NCBI RefSeq assembly: GCF_008369105.1
Contig: NZ_VINQ01000003.1
Span: forward strand, 271,001-335,000
Source of the DNA: Aquicoccus porphyridii
Lineage (GTDB): Bacteria > Pseudomonadota > Alphaproteobacteria > Rhodobacterales > Rhodobacteraceae
Length of the DNA: 64,000 nucleotides
Direction of reading: 5' to 3'
A program made the translations under genes and the position numbers. The first letter of the stretch is position 1. Every line of letters begins with the position of its first letter. Shown piece after piece: positions 19,257 through 28,957 of this stretch. The notes below the pieces were generated by a model, which worked only from the letters and a program-made list of their open reading frames with translations, had not been told where the DNA came from and made no database searches.

Positions 19257-19489
19257 CGGGCGACCTTTCTGCGGGCTTTCGGGATTTGATGTGATTGCGA
19301 ACCGCCCGGAAGAGGGAGACATCGGCGGCGATCAAGAGGCCCGTGCAAAATGTCATGAGGTCGCTCCCAATGAGAGAAAGCAGCGGTTTGTGAACCGCAG
19401 TTTTGTTTATGACGATAGCATAACACAAGAGTAACCCTTACAAAGAGCTTATTTATTGCCTTTATATTTAGATTATCTTATCTTAAGGC
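19257..19489. promoter_or_regulatory. Divergent promoter region between GGT operon and LysR gene
   Basis: A 233-base spacer that turns strongly AT-rich over 19400-19490, unlike its surroundings. A short inverted repeat AGAT-T-ATCT lies at about 19469-19477, close to the LysR start, and is a possible LysR contact. The layout, a LysR gene divergent from a catabolic operon, is the classical one for this regulator family. Confidence 0.5.
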
Positions 19490-20374
19490 ATGGATACGCG
19501 CCAATTAGAAACCCTTCTCGCTGTTCAGCAGCACGGTGGCTTTGCCGCTGCGGCGCAGGCCGTAAATCTGACGGCTTCTGCAATCAGCCAGCAAATTGCA
19601 GCGTTGGAAGCCGAGTTGGGCACGCAGTTGTTCGACCGTTCCCGCCGTCCGCCTGTGCTGACTGCGAAAGGGGCGGAAATGGTGCGTTCGGCCCAGTCAA
19701 TTCTGCAGATCGTGAGAGAGACAAAAGCCTCGGTCGGCGGGGGGGCCGTGCGCGGTACTATGGCTTTCGGATCGCTGCGCACCGGGGCCAATTCGCTGGT
19801 GCCCAAATCGCTCGCAACACTTCGGGTCAGCTATCCTGACCTCCATTTCCGTTTGCGCGTCGGCATGTCAGAGGAGTTGATGAGCGAGGTTGTGTCGGGG
19901 CAGCTTGATGCCGCGCTTGTTGCCGATCATGTCGCCGTGCCAAGCAGTTTGCGCTGGACCCCGGTGATGACAGAGCCCCTGATTGTACTCACCCCACCGG
20001 GTACTGGCGGGATGTCAGTCGACGACTTGATCCGCACGGTTCCTTACATCCGCTACCGCTCACAGGTGCCGCTGGCGCGCCAGATCGACACCGAAATAGC
20101 CCGATTTGGCGGGACTCCTCGGCAGATCCTTTCGGTCAACACCATGCCTGCGGTGGTGGGTTGCGTCCGGGCGGGGCTTGGCTTTGCCATAGTGCCGCAG
20201 GTCGCGTTGCAAGATATGGTTACTGCGACGCTGGATTGGTTTCCTTTCGGATCACCGTCCATTCACCGCCGGCTGGGTGTTGTGCAACGCGCAACGTCAC
20301 GTCGCGAGGAGATATTGGTCGCGCTTGTGGCCGCACTCACCTTTCATGGCCGCCCACGTAAAGATTATGACTAG
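19490..20374 (+). CDS. LysR-family regulator, probable activator of the gamma-glutamyl block
   Basis: LysR regulator of 294 residues resembling the ArgP/LysG branch: MDTRQLETLLAVQQHGGFAAAAQAVNLTASAISQQIAALE is the winged HTH, followed by an effector domain from about residue 88. ArgP/LysG proteins sense basic amino acids; this one could sense an amino acid released from gamma-glutamyl peptides. It is divergent from the operon at 7.9-19.3 kb. The last few residues may be altered, because an IS5-type remnant begins right at the stop codon. Confidence 0.87.
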   Translation: MDTRQLETLLAVQQHGGFAAAAQAVNLTASAISQQIAALEAELGTQLFDRSRRPPVLTAKGAEMVRSAQSILQIVRETKASVGGGAVRGTMAFGSLRTGANSLVPKSLATLRVSYPDLHFRLRVGMSEELMSEVVSGQLDAALVADHVAVPSSLRWTPVMTEPLIVLTPPGTGGMSVDDLIRTVPYIRYRSQVPLARQIDTEIARFGGTPRQILSVNTMPAVVGCVRAGLGFAIVPQVALQDMVTATLDWFPFGSPSIHRRLGVVQRATSRREEILVALVAALTFHGRPRKDYD

Positions 20375-20534
20375 GCTTTACCAGGGCGAGGAAGTTGGCG
20401 TCGTGTTTCTCGTATCGGGTTGCGATGGCCCTGTCATGCTTGAGTTTCATGAAGAACCGCTCGATCCGGTTGCGGCGGCGGGGCGGATCAGGCCGCATTC
20501 GGACGGGTGCAAACAAGTTGGCAATGCCCTTCAT
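20375..20534 (-). mobile_element. IS5-type transposase C-terminal remnant
   Basis: The minus strand encodes the C-terminal end of an IS5-group transposase: PPRRRNRIERFF, then KLKHDRAIATRYEKHDANFLALVK. These contain the family's conserved Glu region and the ATRYEK motif. Homology stops after ALVK near 20380, so the last about 15 residues are missing, and nothing upstream of the Arg-rich start is present. This copy comes from a different IS5 subgroup than copies 1 and 2. It marks the boundary between the gamma-glutamyl and amide blocks. Confidence 0.8.
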
Positions 20535-20712
20535 TGATCTGATCTTGCAAGATCGCTTCCTGCAGTCGCCTCAGCAAGTGCTTCGCCTCATCGAGGAGCA
20601 AACCAAGGTTATCGGATTCCAACTCGTCAGGCGCACGGCGGAGCCGACCGATATTGCGCCTCCGGGTTTCGCCATCGTCAAACGTCGTCGCGACAAGAAT
20701 GCTTACACCCAT
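20488..20712 (-). pseudogene. Unrecognised short coding remnant fused to the IS piece
   Basis: A 74-residue frame from ATG 20712. Residues about 25-62 look protein-like and helical (DELESDNLGLLLDEAKHLLRRLQEAILQDQINE), then the frame runs into unrelated sequence where the IS5 remnant begins. The family is not recognised. It may be part of another transposase or a gene interrupted by the IS. The stretch from 20713 to 20822 shows nothing further. Confidence 0.4.
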
Positions 20713-20822
20713 GGTCGGCTCCGCCTTGTTCCGAAACCCTTACCATACCATGTCGACCAACAGGGTTTGCCCACTCCCGGCATCGAACGTGGAAAAAAGG
20801 AGCGGGAGCCGCACTCGCCACC

Positions 20823-22589
20823 TCACATCGAAGAGGTCTGGCTCAACTCCTCGATCATCTGGTCACGCATGATGAACTTCTGCGGCTTGCCGGTCACCGT
20901 CATTGGCAGCTCGTCAACAATGCGGAAATGGCGCGGCACCTTGAAATGCGCGATCTGACCGCTGCAATGAGCGCGCAGATCCTCGGGAGTCAGCTTCACG
21001 GCCGGTTTCGGCACGACCCAGGCGCAGATCTCTTCGCCCATCTTTTCATCGGGAATGCCAAACACCTGCACATCCGCTATTCCGGGGTGACCATAGAGGA
21101 ACTCCTCGATCTCGCGGGGATAGATGTTCTCACCGCCGCGAATGATCATGTCCTTGGCGCGGCCTACAATGGCACAGAACCCCTCCGCGTCGAACCGGGC
21201 AAGGTCGCCGGTGTGCATCCATCCGCCGCGCAGCGCCTCCGCGCTTTTCTCGGACTCATCCCAGTAACCCTTCATTACCGAGTAGCCACGCGTGCACAAT
21301 TCCCCGTCCTTGCCCTGCGGCACGATGCGTCCCTCGGTGTCGATGATCTTGACCTCAAGATGGGGATGCACCCTGCCCACGGTTTCGCAACGCTTGTCGA
21401 GCGGATCGGACACGAAACTCTGAAACGACACCGGGGAGGTCTCTGTCATGCCATAGCAGATCGTGACCTCGGGCATATGCATGTCACGGACGACGCGCCG
21501 CATGACATCCACCGGACAGGGTGCCCCCGCCATCACGCCGGTGCGCATCGCCGTCAGATCGTGCGGTGCCTTTTCAAGTGCCTGCAACAGCGTGACAAAC
21601 ATGGTCGGCACACCGTAAAGCGCCGTGCACCGCTCCGCCGAAAGGGCCGCAAGTGTTTCATCGGGTTCAAAGGACGGGCCGGGAAAGACCATGGCCGCGC
21701 CCTTGCTCAGCGCCCCCAGGACCCCCATGACCATCCCGAAACAATGATAGAGCGGCACGGGTATGCACAGCCTGTCCATTTCCGTCAGGGTGATCCGGTC
21801 CGTGACGAAACGGGCGTTGTTGACGATGTTGTAATGCGACAGCGTCGCACCCTTGGGATGGCCCGTCGTGCCGGAGGTGAACTGGATATTGATGGCGTCG
21901 TCGGGGTCGAGCGCCCGGTCCAGCACCGGAAGGCGCAACTGCTGCGCCGGTCCGCCCAGTTTGCGAATGTCGTCGAACAGATGCGCGCCGGCGACCGCGC
22001 CCGCGCCCATCACGATCACATGGCGCAGATGCGGCAGGCGATCGGCGCGCAATCGACCCGGCGCGCAGTTTTCCATTTCGGGCGCAAGATGCCGGATCAT
22101 TCCTACATAGTCCGAGGATTTGAACGACCGCGCCGAGATCAGCGCCTTGCAGCCCACCTTGTTGAGGGCATATTCCAGCTCCGAACGCCGATAGGCCGGG
22201 TTGATGTTGACCATGACAAGCCCGATCCGTGCGGTGGCGAATTGCGTCAGCACCCATTCGTGACAGTTCGGTGCCCAGATGCCGATGCGGTCGCCCTTCT
22301 CAAGCCCCAGCGCCAGCAGGCCGGCGGCCAGTTCGTCGACGGCGCGGTCCAACTCGTAATAGCTCTGGCGTATCCCCTGCCGGGGAAAGATCACCGCGTC
22401 GCGCGGCCCGAAGCGGGCCACCGTCTCGCGGAAAAGCTGCGGGATCGTGATGAACCGCAATTCCGGCAGCGTCGTTCCCCTGACATAAGACATCCCGTCG
22501 ACCGGAGTGCCGATGCCGTCCGGGTCGGATGGCGCGGTATGGCCTGCCGCCCGGATCTGGCCGGCCAGGCTTTCGTTGAGAATGGACAT
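20823..22589 (-). CDS. AMP-binding acyl-CoA synthetase
   Basis: Fatty-acid or carboxylic-acid CoA ligase of 588 residues in the ANL superfamily, usual length. The phosphate-binding loop reads [12 protein letters not shown] near residue 235, the A5 motif [10 protein letters not shown] near 370, the hinge region [22 protein letters not shown] near 475, and the catalytic lysine lies in TGKPQKF near 570. It activates a carboxylate with ATP to the acyl-adenylate and then acyl-CoA. Here it directly follows the LivF-amidase fusion (11-base gap). It probably activates the acid released by the amidase; aldoxime/nitrile/amide clusters with an amidase and an acyl-CoA synthetase are known. The acid's chain length cannot be read. 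Confidence 0.88.
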   Translation of the reverse strand: MSILNESLAGQIRAAGHTAPSDPDGIGTPVDGMSYVRGTTLPELRFITIPQLFRETVARFGPRDAVIFPRQGIRQSYYELDRAVDELAAGLLALGLEKGDRIGIWAPNCHEWVLTQFATARIGLVMVNINPAYRRSELEYALNKVGCKALISARSFKSSDYVGMIRHLAPEMENCAPGRLRADRLPHLRHVIVMGAGAVAGAHLFDDIRKLGGPAQQLRLPVLDRALDPDDAINIQFTSGTTGHPKGATLSHYNIVNNARFVTDRITLTEMDRLCIPVPLYHCFGMVMGVLGALSKGAAMVFPGPSFEPDETLAALSAERCTALYGVPTMFVTLLQALEKAPHDLTAMRTGVMAGAPCPVDVMRRVVRDMHMPEVTICYGMTETSPVSFQSFVSDPLDKRCETVGRVHPHLEVKIIDTEGRIVPQGKDGELCTRGYSVMKGYWDESEKSAEALRGGWMHTGDLARFDAEGFCAIVGRAKDMIIRGGENIYPREIEEFLYGHPGIADVQVFGIPDEKMGEEICAWVVPKPAVKLTPEDLRAHCSGQIAHFKVPRHFRIVDELPMTVTGKPQKFIMRDQMIEELSQTSSM

Positions 22590-22600
22590 GCGCTGACTCC

Positions 22601-24976
22601 TTACATGGTGCGCCAGTCGCCCGATTGTTCAAAGGCATGGGCGGCCTGATAAATCTTCAACTCGCCATAGCTCGGCCCCACAAGCATCATTCCGATGGGA
22701 AGCCCCTCGCTCAAACCGCAAGGCAGGCTCATCGCCGGCAATCCGCCGTTGAACGGCGCGGTATTGCCGATCATCTCGAAGGCGCGCTGCACGTAAAGGC
22801 TCATCGAACAATCGGGCGGCGGAATCTCCTGCGGTTTCATCGGCACGGTGGGCATCAGCAGCAGATCGAACTCGCGCAATGCCTCTCCATACCTGCCATT
22901 CGCCTTGCGCATGAGATTCTGCGCCTTGCCATAGAACCGGCCGCGATACTGTTCTTGGAAATACTCTCCAAGGAACATGCAGGCCTTCAGCGAATGGCTC
23001 AACTCATCCGCACGGCCCCGCCACTGTGACATGCGGTCCATCATCGACGGCAGGAAAAGGCCGCGATAGTTGGTGCCGCCGGCATGGCCGTGCATCAGGT
23101 GATCCTGAAGCCCCTCAACGGTGATCGCCGTCCAGCAGTCCACCGCGAGATTGTGTTCCGGGATCGACACCTCTTCGACCCGCGCGCCCAGCGCCTTGAA
23201 GCGGTCGGCGGCGGCCAGCACCTTGTCATCCACATCCGACTCGCCCTCGGAGCGATGAAACCCCTCTTTCAGAATGCCGATGCGCATCCCCTGCGCGCCG
23301 CGACCCAAAGCCTCGGTATAGCGGAAGGTCTTTGGCGCATACTGCCGGGGATCAAGGCCGTCCTCGCCTGCCAGAACCTCGAGCAGCATCGCATTATCAG
23401 CCACCGAGGTCGTGATCGGGCCGACATGGTCAATCGTCTGCTCGATCGGCATCACCCCGGTATAGGGCACAAGGCCATGCGTGGCCTTCATCCCGTAAAC
23501 CCCGCAATTCGACGACGGAATGCGGATCGAGCCACCCTGATCGCCGCCAATGGCCATATCCACGTCGCCCGCCGCAACCAGAGCGGCGGAGCCACCCGAC
23601 GACCCTCCCGCCATGTAGCCGCGCTTCCACGGGTTGTGGATCGGCCCCTTGGCACCGGTATGCGACCCGCCCGACAGGCACAGGTTCTCGCTATGCGCCT
23701 TGCCGGCGATCACGGCCCCCGCATCCAGCATCCGCGTCACGATGGTGGCGTCGATCTCGGGCACATACCCCTCGATGATCGAGGACCCGTTCATCATCGG
23801 CACCCCGGCAAGACAGACGGTATCCTTGAGTGCGATCCGCTTGCCTCGCAATGGGCCATCGGGGGCGCCGCTTACCTCGGTCTTGACATACCAGGCATTC
23901 AGCGGGTTTTCCGTTGGGTCGGGAAAATGCCCCGGCGCCCGCGGATAGCGCACTTCGGGAAGGTTGTCGGGCATCGCGTCGAGCCGGTCATAGGCCTGGA
24001 TATAAGGTTCGATGATCTGCCGGTATTCCTGCAAATCCTCATCCGTGAGGCTCATGCCGAACCTGTCGGCCATGTCGCGCATCTGGGTCAGCGTCGGGCG
24101 GTTTATCGTCATCTGTGTCACCGGGGTTGAAGGAATTGGGGTATCCGGGCGGCGTGGCGAAGCCGGGGGTGCGTCGTCCCTGCCGTGGCCGGGCGGTGGC
24201 GGGCCAGGGCGCGGCGATGCGACAGGGCGCGCCCCGCGTGTCGTTCGTGCGGCGCCGAAACCGAGGAACTGATCCACCTTGGCGCGGTCCGCCATGTCAT
24301 CGCGCGAAAGCTCGGCCGTGATGCGTCCGCGTTCAAGCACCAGAACGCGGTCGGACAGGTCATGAATGAAATCGAAATTCTGCTCCACCAGAAGGATCGA
24401 CAAACCGCGCGCCTTGCGCAGATGCAGAAGCGTTTCCTCCATCTCCTCGATGATCGAGGGCTGGATGCCCTCGGTCGGTTCATCGAGCAGCAAGAGATCC
24501 GGATCTCCCATGAGACTGCGCGCCAGTGAAAGCAGTTGCTGCTCGCCACCCGACAAGGTGCCACCGTCGCGATCAAGGAGCCGTTCAAGCCGCGGAAAAT
24601 CGGCCAGCACACTGTCGAGGACCACGGCCTCGTCGCCCCCGGCATAGTCGTGCCAGGCAAAACGCAGATTATCTCGCACGCTCAATTGCGGGAAGATGCC
24701 CCGCCCCTGCGGCACGTATCCGATACCCAGCGCCGCCCGATCGTGCGGTGCCAGGCGGGTGACATCCGCATCGTGATACCGGATCTGCCCGGAGGTTGCC
24801 GGCAGAAACCCCATCAGGGTCTTGAGGAGCGTTGTCTTGCCCATTCCGTTGTGACCGAGAATGCCCACGACCTCGCGTTCGGCCACGTCGAACTCCACGC
24901 CGTGCAGGATCGGCACCTTGCCATAGCCGCCCGAAAGGCTTTTGACCTGCAGGCCCAGATGAGTTTCGTCCGACAT
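22601..24976 (-). CDS. LivF-type ABC ATPase fused to a Rhodococcus-type amidase
   Basis: One uninterrupted frame of 791 residues. Residues 1-245 are a complete LivF/UrtE ATPase: Walker [10 protein letters not shown] near 41, signature [15 protein letters not shown] near 141, Walker [10 protein letters not shown] near 162 and switch region LLVEQN near 195. A Pro/Arg-rich linker spans about 246-288. Residues 289-791 are a full amidase-signature hydrolase closest to the Rhodococcus enantioselective amidase ([25 protein letters not shown]). Its catalytic triad is present: Lys384, cis-Ser459 and Ser483 in [13 protein letters not shown]. Both halves are full length, which argues against simple decay. 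An internal ATG at 24112 with a weak GGTGA could also allow separate amidase translation. The expected reaction is amide plus water to acid plus ammonia, at the inner face of the importer. Lost stop or sequencing error remain possible. Confidence 0.85.
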   Translation of the reverse strand: MSDETHLGLQVKSLSGGYGKVPILHGVEFDVAEREVVGILGHNGMGKTTLLKTLMGFLPATSGQIRYHDADVTRLAPHDRAALGIGYVPQGRGIFPQLSVRDNLRFAWHDYAGGDEAVVLDSVLADFPRLERLLDRDGGTLSGGEQQLLSLARSLMGDPDLLLLDEPTEGIQPSIIEEMEETLLHLRKARGLSILLVEQNFDFIHDLSDRVLVLERGRITAELSRDDMADRAKVDQFLGFGAARTTRGARPVASPRPGPPPPGHGRDDAPPASPRRPDTPIPSTPVTQMTINRPTLTQMRDMADRFGMSLTDEDLQEYRQIIEPYIQAYDRLDAMPDNLPEVRYPRAPGHFPDPTENPLNAWYVKTEVSGAPDGPLRGKRIALKDTVCLAGVPMMNGSSIIEGYVPEIDATIVTRMLDAGAVIAGKAHSENLCLSGGSHTGAKGPIHNPWKRGYMAGGSSGGSAALVAAGDVDMAIGGDQGGSIRIPSSNCGVYGMKATHGLVPYTGVMPIEQTIDHVGPITTSVADNAMLLEVLAGEDGLDPRQYAPKTFRYTEALGRGAQGMRIGILKEGFHRSEGESDVDDKVLAAADRFKALGARVEEVSIPEHNLAVDCWTAITVEGLQDHLMHGHAGGTNYRGLFLPSMMDRMSQWRGRADELSHSLKACMFLGEYFQEQYRGRFYGKAQNLMRKANGRYGEALREFDLLLMPTVPMKPQEIPPPDCSMSLYVQRAFEMIGNTAPFNGGLPAMSLPCGLSEGLPIGMMLVGPSYGELKIYQAAHAFEQSGDWRTM

Positions 24977-24978
24977 GC

Positions 24979-25695
24979 TCAGGCCTTCTTTCCAAGATAG
25001 ATGTTGCGCACATGCGGGTCCGACATGACCGTCTCCACGTCGTCCTCGATCAGGATCGCCCCCTGGTGGAAAACGGTGACCCGGCTCGCGATTGAGCGGA
25101 TGAATTGCATGTCGTGCTCCACGATGACCACGGCGGCGGTGCGGTTAAGCTCGTGAATCACCTCGGACATCCGGGCAACCTCGCCAGCGGTCATCCCCGC
25201 GGCGGGCTCATCAAGCAGCACCAGCCAGGGATCGCTTGCAGCGACGAAACCCAGTTCGACCTGCTGGCGCTCGCCATGCGCCAGCCGCCCCAACGCGGTG
25301 CGCGCGATCTGCCCCAATGCCAGTCGCTCGATGACTTCGCGGGTCTTGGCGTCGGCTTGCGTGCTTGGCAGGAAGCGACGCGCGGCAAGCCAGATATTCT
25401 CCTGCACGGACAACCCGTCCATCACATTGGGCACCTGTGTCTTGATCCCGACACCGAGCGCGGCCACCCGATGCGGCGCCCAGCCGGTGGTCTCCTCCCC
25501 CTGCATGAGAACATGGCCCTCGCTTGGGGTGAGCAGCCCGGTCAGGCATTTGAAGAAGGTCGATTTGCCCGCGCCATTCGGCCCGATGAGGCAACGCAGC
25601 TCACCACGCCGCAAGGTGAAGGTCACATTGTCCACCGCGACGACACCACCAAAACGCATGGTCAGATGCTGGGTTTCCAGAACCGGCTCAGCCAT
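24979..25695 (-). CDS. livG: Branched-chain/amide-type ABC transporter ATPase (LivG-like)
   Basis: ATPase of 238 residues that pairs with the LivF-type half. Walker A GPNGAGKST is near residue 38. The LivG signature reads RLAHGERQQVELGFVAA near 145, with the LAHGE form typical of the UrtD branch rather than LSYGQ. Walker B is LVLLDEPAAGM and the switch histidine lies in VEHDM near 195. The ATG at 25695 overlaps the permease stop by 8 bases, and its stop is 2 bases before the LivF-amidase start, so these genes are tightly coupled. Confidence 0.9.
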   Translation of the reverse strand: MAEPVLETQHLTMRFGGVVAVDNVTFTLRRGELRCLIGPNGAGKSTFFKCLTGLLTPSEGHVLMQGEETTGWAPHRVAALGVGIKTQVPNVMDGLSVQENIWLAARRFLPSTQADAKTREVIERLALGQIARTALGRLAHGERQQVELGFVAASDPWLVLLDEPAAGMTAGEVARMSEVIHELNRTAAVVIVEHDMQFIRSIASRVTVFHQGAILIEDDVETVMSDPHVRNIYLGKKA

Positions 25696-26731
25696 CGACC
25701 CGATCCTTCCTGCGATTGCGGCGCACCGCCCCTGCCCGCCCGGCGCGGCGCGGGCGTCCGACGCTGGCCCGCCAGACGGACATCGCCGCCGGCACCACGC
25801 CGCGCGGCAGGAACAGCACGAACAGCACAAGGATCAGGCCCATCAGCATCGTGTTGTTGATCATGCTTTGCTGGCCAAGAAGGAACTTCAGGTATCCCAG
25901 CCCCGCCGCCCCGAGAAGCGGGCCGAACCGCGTGCCAAGCCCACCGACGATACACCAGATGATGATTTCGGCGGATTGCGACAGGCTGAAAAGCCCCGGC
26001 GTGACGATCGCGCCCCAATTCGCGAAAAGCGCCCCCGCCAGCCCGGCAATCGCGGCCCCGGTGGCGAACATCACCGTCTTGCGAATTCGCACGTCATACC
26101 CGATCAGCGACATGCGTGTCTCGTTCTCCCGGATTCCAACGGCAACCCGTCCGAAAGGCGACCGCAAGAGCCACGTCACCCCGAAGTAAACGAGCAGCAG
26201 CGCCGCCGCACAGAAGTAATAGAGCCCGTCACCCCAGATAGACAGATCGGTCCGCCCCGGCACGTTGAGCGTCGGAAAGCCCGGTATGCCGTTATACCCG
26301 CCCAGCCGCGCGTTTCCGATGGTGTATTGCGGCCCGGCGGTGGAATTGATGAACTTGAACAGGATCAGCGTCACGACAAGCGTGATCACCCCCAGGTAGA
26401 CATCGCCGAGTCGGCCATAGAACATCATCGCTCCAAGCAACGCGGCAAAAACGCCGGGCACCATCACCGCAAGGATCATCGGCAAGGTGCTCTCGCCGGT
26501 ATTGATGGCCGCAATGGCATAGGTATAGGCACCCAGACCGAAGAACGCCGCCTGTCCGAAACAAAGGATTCCGCCGAACCCCCAGATCAGACCGAGGCTC
26601 AGGCCCAGCATCGCATAGATCGCCAGCACGGTAAGCGTATAGGTTCCGACCATCAGCGGCAGCGCCCAAACCAGAACCGCCGCCACGATGAGCGTGGTGA
26701 TCACGTCTTTTCCGGCCGATCCCTGCATCAC
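25688..26731 (-). CDS. livM: Branched-chain/amide-type ABC transporter permease (LivM/UrtC-like)
   Basis: Inner-membrane permease of 347 residues with eight to ten hydrophobic segments. Typical LivM stretches are ALGLSLGLIWGFGGILCFGQAAFFGLGAYTYA-like near 50-75 and ENETRMSLIGYDVRIRKTVMFATGAAIAGLAGALFANWGAIVTPG near 210-255. The C-terminus is Arg-rich and extends about 25 residues. The start is GTG 26731 (GTGA overlap with the LivH stop) or ATG 26728, directly adjacent. It forms the channel with LivH. Confidence 0.9.
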   Translation of the reverse strand: MMQGSAGKDVITTLIVAAVLVWALPLMVGTYTLTVLAIYAMLGLSLGLIWGFGGILCFGQAAFFGLGAYTYAIAAINTGESTLPMILAVMVPGVFAALLGAMMFYGRLGDVYLGVITLVVTLILFKFINSTAGPQYTIGNARLGGYNGIPGFPTLNVPGRTDLSIWGDGLYYFCAAALLLVYFGVTWLLRSPFGRVAVGIRENETRMSLIGYDVRIRKTVMFATGAAIAGLAGALFANWGAIVTPGLFSLSQSAEIIIWCIVGGLGTRFGPLLGAAGLGYLKFLLGQQSMINNTMLMGLILVLFVLFLPRGVVPAAMSVWRASVGRPRRAGRAGAVRRNRRKDRVDG

Positions 26732-27594
26732 ATGCGCCCCCGGAAAAAGCGCGCGGTGATTCCCTGCGGCAGAAGCCGCAACAGCACCACCGCCGCAATC
26801 AGAAGCGCCACCTCCCCGATCACCGGCGACATGGCAAAGGTGAAGATCCGGTCAATGACGCCAAAGACGCTGGCGCTGCTGACCAGCCCCGCGATCAGCG
26901 ACGGCCCCCCCGCGATCACGGTGATGAAAGCCTTGGCGATATAGGCCCCGCCCGATGTCGGAACCAACCCCACCAGCGGTGCAAGGATCGCCCCGGCCAG
27001 ACCCGACAGGGCCGAGCCGCAAAAAAACGTGGCCATGTAGATCCGCTCGGGGCTGTAGCCGAGGCCCGACGCCATATCGGGGCGCTGCATCGTGCCACGC
27101 GCGATCAGTCCGAGCCTTGTCCGGCCCAGCACCAGGTAGAGCCCGATCATCAACAGGACCGACACCACCACGATGAACAGGTTATACCCGTTGATCTGGT
27201 AATTCCCGATCGCCAGTCCCGAGATCGGCGTGGAAATCCCCGTGGTGGTATTGCCGAATATGATCGTCGCCAGGCCGATGAAAAACAGGCTCAGCCCCCA
27301 GGTGGCCAGCATCGTGTCCACCAGCCGCCCGTAAAGATGCCGAATGACAAGGCGCTCCACCACCAGCCCGATCAGCCCCACCACCAACGGCGCGATAATG
27401 AGCATGGCCACGAACACGTTGATACCAAGGTTGACGGCGACGATGGTGGCATAGCCCCCCATCATCATGAACTCGCCATGCGCGAGGTTGATCACCTTCA
27501 TCATGCCGAACACGACCGCCAGCCCGACGCTGATCAGCGCGAGAGACGCGACAGCGTAAAGCATTTCGATCACGATGACGATTGTCAGATCCAT
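26728..27594 (-). CDS. livH: Branched-chain/amide-type ABC transporter permease (LivH/UrtB-like)
   Basis: Inner-membrane permease of 288 residues with about eight hydrophobic segments. Diagnostic LivH stretches include ALISVGLAVVFGMMKVINLAHGEFMMMGGY near residues 18-47 and GLALATMQRPDMA-like RGTMQRPDMASGLGYSPERIYMATFFCGSALSGLAGAILAPL near 165-205. The pathway through the membrane is shared with the LivM partner encoded next. The ATG at 27594 is the only good start. A GC-rich hairpin lies in the 97-base gap upstream. Confidence 0.9.
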   Translation of the reverse strand: MDLTIVIVIEMLYAVASLALISVGLAVVFGMMKVINLAHGEFMMMGGYATIVAVNLGINVFVAMLIIAPLVVGLIGLVVERLVIRHLYGRLVDTMLATWGLSLFFIGLATIIFGNTTTGISTPISGLAIGNYQINGYNLFIVVVSVLLMIGLYLVLGRTRLGLIARGTMQRPDMASGLGYSPERIYMATFFCGSALSGLAGAILAPLVGLVPTSGGAYIAKAFITVIAGGPSLIAGLVSSASVFGVIDRIFTFAMSPVIGEVALLIAAVVLLRLLPQGITARFFRGRM

Positions 27595-27626
27595 GTGTCA
27601 GGGCCCTTCGGACAATAAGCAACACC

Positions 27627-27643
27627 CCCGGCGCCGTGCCGGG
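27627..27643 (-). promoter_or_regulatory. GC-rich stem-loop between binding-protein and LivH genes
   Basis: Perfect 6-base arms CCCGGC and GCCGGG around a 5-base loop, followed by further GC-rich self-complementary sequence to about 27675. It lies in the spacer after the binding-protein stop (27692) and before LivH (27594). It corresponds in position to hairpins in the other two ABC operons of this window. Confidence 0.5.
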
Positions 27644-27691
27644 ACGGCGGGGCCACCGCCGGGCGGCCCCGTCCTCGCGCGTCGCGTTTGA

Positions 27692-28912
27692 TCAGATGTC
27701 GATCTCGTACTGCGTGTTGTCGTCGGGGTTGGCCCCGAGGTCGCACACCGCCTGCGTATCCATCGGTTGCCGCTGCGGCAGGGTTTCGAGAACCTGCATC
27801 TTCTGGTCCCTGATTTCCATCAGGCGCACATCCGCAATGGCATGGTGGGTCTGCGGATCGACCGTGAACATGCCCGAGGGTCCGTCCACCGACAGCCCCG
27901 ACTCCAGCGCCTCGACCACCGGATCATGCGCGGCCGTGCCGGCCTGCCGCACGGCCTCGGCCCAGGTCATGATGGCGGCATAGGTGGAGATAGCGAACTC
28001 GTTGATTTCGCTCGCATTGCCGCCCGCGGCTTCCCATTTGGCCTTGAAGGCCTTGTTCTCGGGCGACTCGATCTCCTGGCTGTAATTGTAGGCAACCATG
28101 ATCCCGTCGCCCTCCTCGGCGGTCAGGACCTTGTGCTCATTGCCCACGCCCAGCGTGGTGGAGGCAAGCGGAATACGATCTTTCATGCCCGACGCCGCCC
28201 ATTGCCGGAAAAACGACAGATGCGCGCCCCCCACCAGCGGCGCCACCACGAGATCGGGCGCGGCGGACTGGATCTTGGCGATGGTGGAGCCGAAATCTGC
28301 GACATCGAGCGGGAAGAAATCCGTCGCCACGACCTCGCCGCCATTGTCGCGCACGAACTTGTCGATCCAGCGCGCCATGATCTGACCGTAGTTGTAGTCA
28401 GCCGCCAGCACATAGACCTTCTTGCCCGATTGCTTCATCGCGTAGGGAATCAGAACCTCGACCTGCTGGGCCGGCGTCACACCATTGATGAAGATGTTGC
28501 GATCACAGACACCGCCCTCATACATCACGTTGTAGAAATAGAGCGTGTTGCTGCGGCGCATGGTCTGGCGGATCGCCTCGCGCGAGGCGGACAGGATACC
28601 GCCATGCACCACGTCCACCTGGTCCCGTCGCGTTAGCTGCTGGGCATATTGCGCGTAAAGCGCCATGTCGGATTGCGTGTCATAGGCGCGAATTTCGATC
28701 TGCCGGTCCAAGAGACCGCCGCCGTCGTTCAGATCCGACACGGCAAGGCGCATCGCATGATCCATCGGCTTGCCGTAGGCGTCGAAAATTCCCGAGGTAT
28801 CGAGGATCGAGCCGAGCTTGATCGGATCTGCCGCCCGACCGATACGCGGCATGAGGCCCGCACCCGCCAGCGCTGTGCCCGTCGCTAGAAACTGTCGTCT
28901 GTTGAAAGTCAT
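27692..28912 (-). CDS. Tat-exported amide/urea-type ABC binding protein
   Basis: Periplasmic binding protein of 406 residues in the branched-chain/UrtA/AmiC fold family. It begins with a twin-arginine signal (NRRQFLATGTALAGAG) and an Ala-rich region ending GRAAD near 28, so it is exported folded. The mature part starts KLGSILDTSGIFDAYGKPM and contains YEGGVCDRNIFINGVTPAQQ near 150, close to the amide- and urea-binding UrtA/FmdD group rather than leucine binders. It should deliver an amide or related ligand to the LivHMGF transporter encoded behind it. The ATG at 28912 is 45 bases after the SPFH gene. Confidence 0.88.
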   Translation of the reverse strand: MTFNRRQFLATGTALAGAGLMPRIGRAADPIKLGSILDTSGIFDAYGKPMDHAMRLAVSDLNDGGGLLDRQIEIRAYDTQSDMALYAQYAQQLTRRDQVDVVHGGILSASREAIRQTMRRSNTLYFYNVMYEGGVCDRNIFINGVTPAQQVEVLIPYAMKQSGKKVYVLAADYNYGQIMARWIDKFVRDNGGEVVATDFFPLDVADFGSTIAKIQSAAPDLVVAPLVGGAHLSFFRQWAASGMKDRIPLASTTLGVGNEHKVLTAEEGDGIMVAYNYSQEIESPENKAFKAKWEAAGGNASEINEFAISTYAAIMTWAEAVRQAGTAAHDPVVEALESGLSVDGPSGMFTVDPQTHHAIADVRLMEIRDQKMQVLETLPQRQPMDTQAVCDLGANPDDNTQYEIDI

Positions 28913-28957
28913 CTGTGATCTCCCGGTTGGTGTTGTTTGGCGCCACCCTTGCGGTGG

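Noticed and set aside
20928-22649. Long plus-strand open frame of 573 codons
   Set aside because: It lies antisense to the acyl-CoA synthetase gene, which has all family motifs. The plus frame has no recognisable domain and is an effect of high GC third positions.
25298-26944. Long plus-strand open frame of 548 codons
   Set aside because: Antisense to livG, livM and the end of livH. The product is Arg/His/Pro-rich with no domain.
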